DNA of 64,000 nucleotides, from positions 62,001 through 126,000 of the forward strand of contig JALLLS010000001.1 in assembly GCA_025094145.1 (NCBI GenBank), given 5' to 3'. A program made the position numbers and the translations under genes. The DNA is from Spinellus fusiger. Lineage: Eukaryota; Mucoromycota; Mucoromycetes; Mucorales; Phycomycetaceae. The notes under the pieces were generated by a model, which was given only the letters and a program-made list of their open reading frames with translations, did no database searches and was not told where the DNA came from. Below, piece by piece: positions 56,745 to 64,000 of this stretch; position 1 is the stretch's first letter, and each line of letters begins with the position of its first letter.

Positions 56745-58109
56745 CAGTGTCACGTCGAAAATCTAAAATATTTTTCATTTTCCGACTAATTTTGCTAAAA
56801 AAAAAAAAATCTTTTTATTTTACACATTCATCATTTCTTCTTTTTCCGCTATATCATCTTATATGTCTAACACCACTGAACAAACCACCAAGCCTTTTGG
56901 AAACAGAAAGAAAAATATCAACAACTTTACTTCTAAACTCATTGTACACAAGGCCACTCAACATGGCACCAGCCAAGTGGAGATTGCAGCCATGTTTGGC
57001 ATCAGTAATTCCACTGTCAGCCTTATCGTGAAGAAGTACAGGGAAACTGGCTGTTTCAAAGCAGGGAAGAGCTCCGGGCGCAAGCCTATTCTGAAGTAGA
57101 AGGACGAGAGAGAGTTTGTATACGAGATGGAAAGAGATTCATTTCAGACAATAGATCAACTTTGCAAGCAGATGACCACCAAAGTGTGGATGAGCACTTT
57201 TAGAGAAATGATGAAAAATCTTGGCCTTTTTTCTTTCAGGATGGTTAAGAAACCTTCTCTCAGCATTAAACACAAGAAGTTGAGGCTTAATTGGACTAGG
57301 ACCTACCTTCATTGGACAGATGAAGACTGGATGACAGCCATCTGGTCCGATGAGTCCAAGTACCAGCTAATGAGCAACAACCACTGCAACAGAGTAGTGC
57401 GCAGAAACAAGGAGGGACTGCTCCCAAAGAATTTAAAGCCTATCATGAAGTTTGGTGGTGGTGGGGTGATGGTGTGGGGTTCCTTTTCTGGTGAAGGTGT
57501 TGGTAGACTTGCTGTGGTGGAGGGATCCATCAATAGTGCCAAATACACCAGTATTTTAAAGAAGACCTATTGCCCCGATATGGCTCGTCTTTCTTCACTG
57601 AATCCAGTGGTAGTCTATGTTCTTCAAGAGGACAATGCCAGTTGCCATACTAGTAAGGAGACTAGGAAATAGAAGAATGAGAGGGAGATTGCCACTATGG
57701 AGGGGTGGCCCTCTCAAAGCCCTGACCTGAACCCAATTGAGCATCTTTGGGAGGAGATCGACAGAGAAGTCAGAAAGAAGATGACCCCAAGGAGAACCTT
57801 CCAGGATCTGAAGGCTCTCCTGGTGCAAGAGTGGGAAAAATACCCAAGACTGTCAACAACGCCCTCATCGACAGCATGCATCGGAGATGTAGGGCTGTTA
57901 TTAAGGCCAAGGGTGGAAACACCAAATACTAAGGGTTTCCACCTAATAAATCTGTATATATTATCTTGATGACCTTCTTTATACTTTATCCGATTTTCAA
58001 GTCTCTACTGTGTGTTTAATGTGTGTTTTTATGACAAAGAATGAGTATTTCCATAAACAAGAATCATATCGGAATGTAAAAAATATTTTAGATTTTTGTC
58101 GTGACACTG
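56745..58109 (+). mobile_element. Tc1/mariner transposon with decayed transposase
   Basis: 1,365 bp flanked by TA (56743-56744, 58110-58111). Left end CAGTGTCACGTCGAAAATCT and right end, inverted, CAGTGTCACGACAAAAATCT. It is inserted about 110 bp upstream of the P450 pseudogene start. The remnant at 7085-7385 belongs to the same family. Confidence 0.9.
56863..57932 (+). pseudogene. Tc1-type transposase, two stops and a frameshift
   Basis: Reads MSNTTEQTTKPFG at the start, an HTH (GTSQVEIAAMFGISNSTVS), a TAG at 57097, WSDESKYQL (first Asp), VMVWGSFSGEGVG, EDNASCHTS (second Asp), a TAG at 57670, WPSQSPDLNPIEHLWEE (Glu), a one-base frameshift near 57838 within an A run, and KAKGGNTKY with stop at 57932. 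I count 35 residues from the second Asp to the Glu, counting the stop. It is inactive. Confidence 0.88.
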
Positions 58110-58281
58110 TATTAGAGAACAAAAAAAGTGTCTTTGCAGAATAAATTGATTATAGAATGAGTCTCTTCGTAATCCTTTTAATAAAAAAGTGAGGAGAGAA
58201 TCATGACAAAAGAATTTTTTCTTTAATATCAAAAATAGAAAAAAAGTTTTTATTCAATCATAGCTGTTAATCTATATCTGA

Positions 58282-58466
58282 ATCTCGTGGATTAGATATA
58301 TAATGAATTACCACTATATATGTTGAGAATAGCGAATAAGGCATTGTAATTTATGTACAGATTAAAATATCGATTGTATGATTTAACTATGAGCTGCTTT
58401 GTTTAGAAGGTCTAGTTATTTCACAAAAGGTATAATTGAGTTCGATATAAGAAGAGAAATATGACA
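58282..58466 (+). repeat. Repeat block shared with 1862-2052
   Basis: The upstream piece of the P450 duplication (see 1862-2052). Here it is separated from the main block by about 2.1 kb that includes a Tc1 relic and repeat R3. Confidence 0.8.
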
Positions 58467-58494
58467 ACAGGAACAATAGAAAACAGAGAAAAAA

Positions 58495-58745
58495 AAACAG
58501 ATTTCATTTAGGTAACTGATGCATTCAGCAAGGTTATTTGTTTCGCTACACATGTTATTGAATTGATCCATAGGGAGGCAGTTGGAGATTCCAACCGCAT
58601 ATCTTGATACTTCTTCTAATCATTCCCTTAATCTTTTTACATGATCAACTGCACTTTTCTGTTTAGGAATATCTATGTCTTCGGATGTGTGGTGGGTTAA
58701 CATGGCTTCATGTTTGATCTTAGCAGAAATAGTAGCCCTGTGGGA
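58495..58745 (-). pseudogene. Unidentified coding relic
   Basis: The minus strand reads ATISAKIKHEAMLTHHTSED, then IPKQKSAVDHVKRLRE, one TGA, then LEEVSRYAVGISNCLPMDQF and NMCSETNNLAECISYLNE. The residue mix and single nonsense codon over about 80 codons look like a former exon, but I do not recognise the family. Confidence 0.4.
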
Positions 58746-58944
58746 AACATAGTGAGGATAGAAGCAACATTAAGCTGAATGAATTTATTAGGTGGGACAA
58801 ACATTCTTGGAAATAAGGTTTTCTAGAAAATAGAAAATTGGGTTACAGAATTAGTTAAAAATGTAAAATTATTAGAATACGAAATGAATAGGAATCTGAC
58901 AAAACTGATAATAAAATAGTTATTATTGAAAGGTTGCTTAGTAA

Positions 58945-60010
58945 CCACTATTATTCTTTGGCATTAATGACAGCTTGGCATCTCTGCCCCATGCTGGCCA
59001 TGAGATGGTCTGTTACTTCTTTCTATATTTTACCCCATTCCAGCATCAAAGCCGCCTCCTTCTCCTTGGTGGTATATAGCATTCTGTCCTTCCTAATAAC
59101 TTTCTTGGGGTGAGTCGATTGATGATCTATTGGATTGAGATCGGGACTGCAAGAGTCATTAAAGAGTCATTACTATATCATCTGCTGCCTATCACTCATG
59201 AGTTGTTTTATTTGTATAGGCTTTATCACTGTTCTCCTTTAGACAGTAACTTAATTCGGGGTTTAGGATAGAGAGAGACGCTTGAGTTTATGGCAGTAGA
59301 CTTCTCCAAGTACCTCGATGTACTTGTCGGAGTTTATCATCCTTCACTACGATCCACCTCCTAACGCCCTCCCCACTGAAGCAGCCCCATACTATCACTC
59401 CACCACCTCCAATTTTTTTATCTTTAAGACAATGTTAGGCTCAAAGACATTAACATGCTGCCTGATGACTTTTACCCCTCTGTCATAGCTGATAAGCACG
59501 ATTTTGGACTCATTGGACCAGACAACTTCCTGTCACTGCTCATAAGTTCAACCAACGTGCTCACGGGCCAACTGGAACCTTACTTTTATGCTATTCTTTT
59601 TCAAAAAAGGCTTGAATACAAAAATAGATGAATAAAAGCTCATTCCATTAAGGTACTACCTCGAAGTCCTGTCTAATACCTTGATAGCCATGCCTACCAT
59701 GAGACATCCTTGGTCTGTTGGGGATCCCTCACAACTGTTCTTCTCAACTATTTGATGGCCTTATAGTTCAACTATCTTTGTCATTCACTCTTGAATGAAG
59801 GAACCATCAATCCTGTTTCTTTGTACTGCTTCATAATATTCCATACAGTGGAAGAAGCCATGTTGAACATGTGAGATACCTCGGCCATGTTTGTGTTCAT
59901 GTTCAGCACCTCATGCAAGATTGCTGTATAGGCTTCAAAGCTGGTCTATTTCTTATACATATCGGGGGACTTGGTGAAGATTTTCATGGTGTTGGATGAG
60001 CTAGACATTA
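58945..60010 (-). pseudogene. Tc1-like transposon relic
   Basis: The minus strand retains MSSSSNTMKIFTKSPDMYKK, an HTH (NMAEVSHMFNMASSTVWNIM), WSNESKIVLIS (first Asp now Asn), VIVWGCFSGEGV, QSPDLNPIDH (the usual Glu now Asp) and GQRCQAVINAKE, separated by stops and frameshifts. No terminal repeats are clear. It is the oldest Tc1 copy in the window. Confidence 0.75.
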
Positions 60011-60094
60011 TAAGAAAAGTGTTATGAAAGAAAAATAAATAGTGTATGTTATTTGTATAAAAATAGCCCGAGATTTGAAAGTTTTCGGTTATTT

Positions 60095-60515
60095 GTTGAG
60101 GATCACATTATTTCTTGTATTTGTATGTTTGGGTCAAAGGGTTTGTTCTCAAGACACGCAGGACCTCGAGGAAAGGCTAGCTGCTCTTGTATATGTAGGA
60201 GTTGGGGAGAGATCTTGTGTGGTGTATATGGGGAACTCGGTTCTTACAGCTGTGGGGACTATGGTTGTAGCCGTCTGGAGGGGACACTCTGGAAGTAGGG
60301 CTGTGGGGATACGAACGATCAGATACAGGTAATCTTTCTAACGACGGACCAACAAAAGGGACAAACAAAGAGGACAAAAAAGTACAGAGCAAGAACCAAC
60401 GACTATAATTGACCTAAGGATATAAACTACCCTTCTTTGGAATCCAAGGTATATGTTGACTTCTTTTTTTATTTTTAATGTAGAATTTGCAATTTCATAT
60501 GTTTCCTATCTGAAA
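60095..60515 (+). repeat. Dispersed repeat R3, copy 2
   Basis: Inverted relative to 52847-53270 with the same block order. Both copies lie next to P450 sequences. The open frames across it differ between copies, so I do not call a gene. Confidence 0.7.
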
Positions 60516-61459
60516 CCTTTCTTTACTTCTAGCCTTTTTAGCAACTTCACCATTTCCTCCTTTGCCACAGCCATCCATGCGAATAGGTGACGTATCTCTA
60601 CCTATTCTACACATTTACAATACAGCCTTTGTTTGGGCCGATGAAATATTTTTTTTTATGATTTCTAGGGTAATTCTTATTTCAAAAGCACACTAATAAT
60701 TAGTAAGAATGGTGTATTTAAAATTATCACTTAGTTTCAATACTTTAAAAAGGATAGACATATCAATCTCTATTTAGTTTCCGACAGCCTTTGTACTTGC
60801 CCCACCAGTGCCTTAATCATTTCTTGGTAATCTATACCCAAGAAGATAATTTGTCTGGTTATCATCTCTGTCTTATTGGTCTATTGTCTGGTTACCCTCT
60901 AAGGTAGGATAAATATAGAATTAGAATTTATTTTACTCTCTCATAAGGAGCATATGACAAGTAGTCAAATCTTTGGGCTGTAATATAGGCCATTCTGCAG
61001 GCCTACTTGGCTAGATTCATCTACAACACCTCTTTCAATTCTCAACATCTCCTAACATGACTCATCTCTCCTCAGCACTCTCGATATCTAAAAGAAGTTA
61101 AATCATTGTCTTACATCTATTTTGGCTCTATCATCTTTATTATTTTGTAAATACCCTGTGTAAACTATGAATTTTCAGTCATATATCTTATTACGATGTA
61201 TGGTGAGCCATACAAAGAAAGAGTCTTATACAAATAAAATATTTCTGATAGTCATAAAAATCCAGGAGAAATGTATTAGAGATTGATCTCCTTTACAACT
61301 AATATTTCCCATTATCACCTGCAGCGGCTGTTTATGGCTTTACAAACTACAATATGTATTGGAATATAAAGCATTATGTATGATGAAGCTAACAGTTATA
61401 TAATCTATTGCAGATCTTGATATAATCCCCATTAATCAAGCATTAATCAGTAAAGAGTG

Positions 61460-61466
61460 TATAAAT
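61460..61466 (+). promoter_or_regulatory. TATA box of P450 gene 2
   Basis: TATAAAT 55 bp before the ATG at 61515, the same position as in gene 1. Confidence 0.6.
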
Positions 61467-61514
61467 AGTAGTGTATTTTTTAACCAACTCACTCTACTCT
61501 TCTATCTTTTATCG

Positions 61515-63602
61515 ATGAATTTCATTTCTTTTTCTTTTCTTGAAATGCAGTCTTTTGTGGCCAGTCTTTTGAAAGACTACCCTCTTCAAAGTGTGGCTGT
61601 TGGTGCAGCCTTTTGTGCAATCTATTATAGTTCTAAAGACAAAAGAGTTGACAGATTTGACAAGCTACCTATGCCAAGTGAAAAATATCCCTACCTTGGT
61701 AATAATTTAATTGTAGTGGACAAAATTTTGACAGGAATAATGTATAGGCCATCCACCATATATTGGTGAGAATTCGTTTTTAAAGCTGTATGAGTGGCAC
61801 CAAAAACTAGGTAAATAATATTCTTAATTTTGTTACAGGAATAGATCTATTGATTATTTTCTTATTCATGTCTATATAGGTCCTCTTCTTCATATCAAAA
61901 TGGGTGTAAAAGACTTTCTATTTATCTCTGATCCTAATATCGCACATGAAATATTTACCGTCAATGGCGGTATCACAACTTTACGACCATCTAACAAATT
62001 TAATGATGATTTTTATAACGTCAACAAACGGTAGCTAAAAATCATTGTGATGATGCTATTCAGTGACTTATTTAGCCTATTATATATACTTAGTGGAATA
62101 ACATTTGCTGGAACTAAAAGCAAATTAAAAGATTCAAGAGCTGCCTGTAAGTAATAACAATAAAAGATGATAAGTAAAAATAGTATACTAACTCATTACC
62201 ACAGTAACTAATTACCTATCATCCAAGGTTGTGGATCAATTATACGAGCCACTTCAATTTAAGACAAGTTATCTCATTAATCAATTGATGAATCATGGAA
62301 GCATTGCTGAGGGAATTGATCCACTCTCATTATTGACATTCAGGTCTCTTAATATAATGTCAAGAGTGTGTCTTGGTACTCGTTTTGAATCGCTAAACGA
62401 TCCACTTTTTGTGAAGTTTATAAATATCAATCGTTTATCTATGTTATACCGAGGCTTAGTTGAGAACATGGATGCGTGTATCCCAGTGATGAAGTACATG
62501 AACTATGCTCGAGGCAAAAATAGAGAGAAATATGATTTTGTTAACAATACACGTACACCTGTACTTAAGCAATTGATAGCCAAAGCTATTGAAAAAGATG
62601 AAGATTGTGTTGTAAAGAGAATGAAAAACTCAAAGGGCTCAATTACATATGATGATGAAGACGTGCTAATGATTATCAGTAAGTTATATATTAGAAACTA
62701 CTGGTAGCTAGAAAAGAGAATTGAATCTTATTTCTCGATTCTTCGCTTAGATGATACGATGATAGGTGGAACCGACACTATTTCTGTATCGCTTTCCAGA
62801 GCCTTTCTTTTCCTATCACATCACCCAGAAGTCCAAAAAAAGATATGTGAAGAAATTGACGTCTTTATTGCCAAACATAAGCGGTTACCAAGGTTTACAG
62901 AGCGTGAGAATTTTCCTTACACCATTGCTGTTCAAAGAGAGATCCTACGTCTCTATCCTAATTCTCCTTATGGGGTTTCCCACATTGCTGAACAGGATTG
63001 TAAGTATAATGTTATTTGAGGTTTTTGGCACAAATCTAATCTATAAATTTAGTTGTAGTGAACAATTATATGATTAAGAAAGGAACAACACTAGTCAGTG
63101 ATATGTATAGCATGCACAGAAACCCTGATGTCTATCCTGATCCTGAAAAATTCATTCCTGAGCGCTTTATAAATGATAAGTCTACATTCCATGCATCTGC
63201 TCATGGAAAACCAACAGAAAGGGACCAGTTTAATTTTGGCTGGGGAAGGTAAATAATATAATGATTTACTATAGCTACCCATGAGTATATAACCTCACAC
63301 TTTGTGTATTTTCAGACGGATGTGTCCTGGAATTTATTTGGTAGGTCTTTTAAAAGGCCTTTTAATGCAGATATGACTCTTTGTATATTAATGAAAATAT
63401 TTGAATTGGTTCCCAATAGGCTGAGACTCAGATTTTCCTTACTTATGTTGCTCTTTGGGCATGTTGTACCATTGAGCCAGTACTTGATTCCAAAGGCAAT
63501 CCTCTGTATGCTGATATTGAAAGCTTTGCTGATGGTGGTCTGGTTTTTATGCCCAAGCCTTACAAAGTTCGATTCATTGAGCGTCCTGATAGACTTCTTT
63601 AA
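61515..63602 (+). CDS. Cytochrome P450 monooxygenase, intact, nine exons (P450 gene 2)
   Basis: Paralogue of 3787-5872 with identical exon structure: 61515-61698, 61748-61810, 61880-62030, 62094-62146, 62205-62678, 62751-62999, 63053-63248, 63316-63340, 63420-63602, 525 aa. The first exon is 9 nt shorter. All motifs are kept: GGTDT, ExxR (EILR), PERF and FGWGRRMCPG with the haem Cys at 460. Intron 3 is identical to gene 1 over all 63 bp, yet residues of exon 5 around codons 152-165 and 228-280 (the substrate-contact region between helices C and G in P450s) differ strongly, for example MDACIPVMKYMNYARGKN against IDAYIPILKYINYIRDNN. The enzymes probably accept different substrates. Confidence 0.93.
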
Positions 63603-63643
63603 AGATTTCTTTTTATTAATTCAGTATACATATAGGCAATTTT

Positions 63644-64000
63644 ATATATATAAATATATATCAAAATTAACTCAATACTGATGTTAGAAACTTTATCTTT
63701 TACTTAAACAAGATATTATGGTGAAACTATAAACTAAAGGCCATGAAAGTAGTTGGCCTTTTGAACTTCAATTCATCAGTTTTATGGACATAAAATATAA
63801 TACCTTATAGGATTACACTCTTTTCGGAAATTATTGCTGCAAAGATAAAAAAATCAATTTGGTGCACTTTTATACTGATTATTTATTTATTTTTTAAAAA
63901 ACAACCATTCAACATTGAGCATGGATCAATTTATTTACAAAGATGGAAGTGGAAATCTTTACAACTAAGATGGAGGGTTCAGTTGCTGTTCTAGATATGA
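63644..64000. other. Window end, AT-rich, possible transposon end
   Basis: No gene. At 63814 a TA is followed by CACTCTTTTCGGAAATTATT, very like the IS630-like terminal repeats at 28475 and 53948. The rest of that element, if real, would continue past the window. Confidence 0.4.

Larger units (their letters stand above)
60613..63643 (+). repeat. Segmental duplication, copy 2 (contains P450 gene 2)
   Basis: Direct repeat of 2885-5915. Upstream it joins unrelated DNA after the CTATTCTACACATTTACAA boundary. The 5' flank, including the TATA box, and the introns are nearly identical between copies. A small inversion-like change (GGTGAGCC for GGCTCACC) is seen at about 61203 relative to 3476. Confidence 0.9.

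Overview
The window is AT-rich, transposon-loaded eukaryotic DNA that reads like a Mucoromycota (Mucorales-type) fungus. Nuclear genes carry many short GT-AG introns of about 45-110 nt (one is GC-AG, and a TACTAAC branch site is visible). TATA boxes sit about 50 nt upstream of start codons. The gene content fits a filamentous fungus: a microsomal P450 family, a secreted GH18 chitinase, a UbiB-type kinase, an ARID chromatin protein and an SH3-RA scaffold. The species is an inference I cannot settle from sequence.

Layout. 1-1460: a LINE copy with its middle deleted, plus a second LINE 3' end. 2885-5915: duplicated block with intact nine-exon P450 gene 1. 6588-7385: a hairpin MITE, a P450 exon fragment and a Tc1 remnant. 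7976-12929: a nearly full LINE whose ORF2 is stopped five times, abutting a Ty3/gypsy RT scrap. 15061-17516: an ABITRAM/Simiate-like gene convergent with a GH18 chitinase. 19523-20865: a young Tc1 element. 22685-24555: an ADCK/UbiB kinase. 24777-30681: a transposon graveyard with a TA-flanked TIR family, solo LTRs, a SINE candidate and an internally deleted IS630-like copy. 33560-37581: a PSMG4-like gene and a GST sharing an 80-bp divergent promoter, a hypothetical secreted protein, and a WRKY/GCM1/FLYWCH-type zinc-finger gene. 41836-50802: the densest gene block (Myb/U-box protein, UCH hydrolase, SH3-RA scaffold, ARID protein). 51625-60515: a second graveyard containing a dead P450 gene broken by an IS630-like element. 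60613-63643: second copy of the duplicated block with intact P450 gene 2.

I rebuilt multi-exon models from splice sites and reading phase. All nine spliced genes close in frame, which is strong internal support. The two intact P450 genes (528 and 525 aa) keep every exon boundary, and several introns are nearly or completely identical, yet part of exon 5 has diverged strongly. The duplicated blocks lie in direct orientation 57.7 kb apart with P450 relics between them, so this looks like a P450 birth-and-death cluster.

The mobile elements fall into two decay styles. The LINE copies and the IS630-like transposase carry only in-frame nonsense codons and no frameshift in the parts I read, and the stops I could compare with a paralogue are C-to-T or G-to-A changes. 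The Tc1 elements carry indels. I saw no CRISPR array, confident tRNA or rRNA gene, or cluster that I would call a new defence or biosynthetic system.
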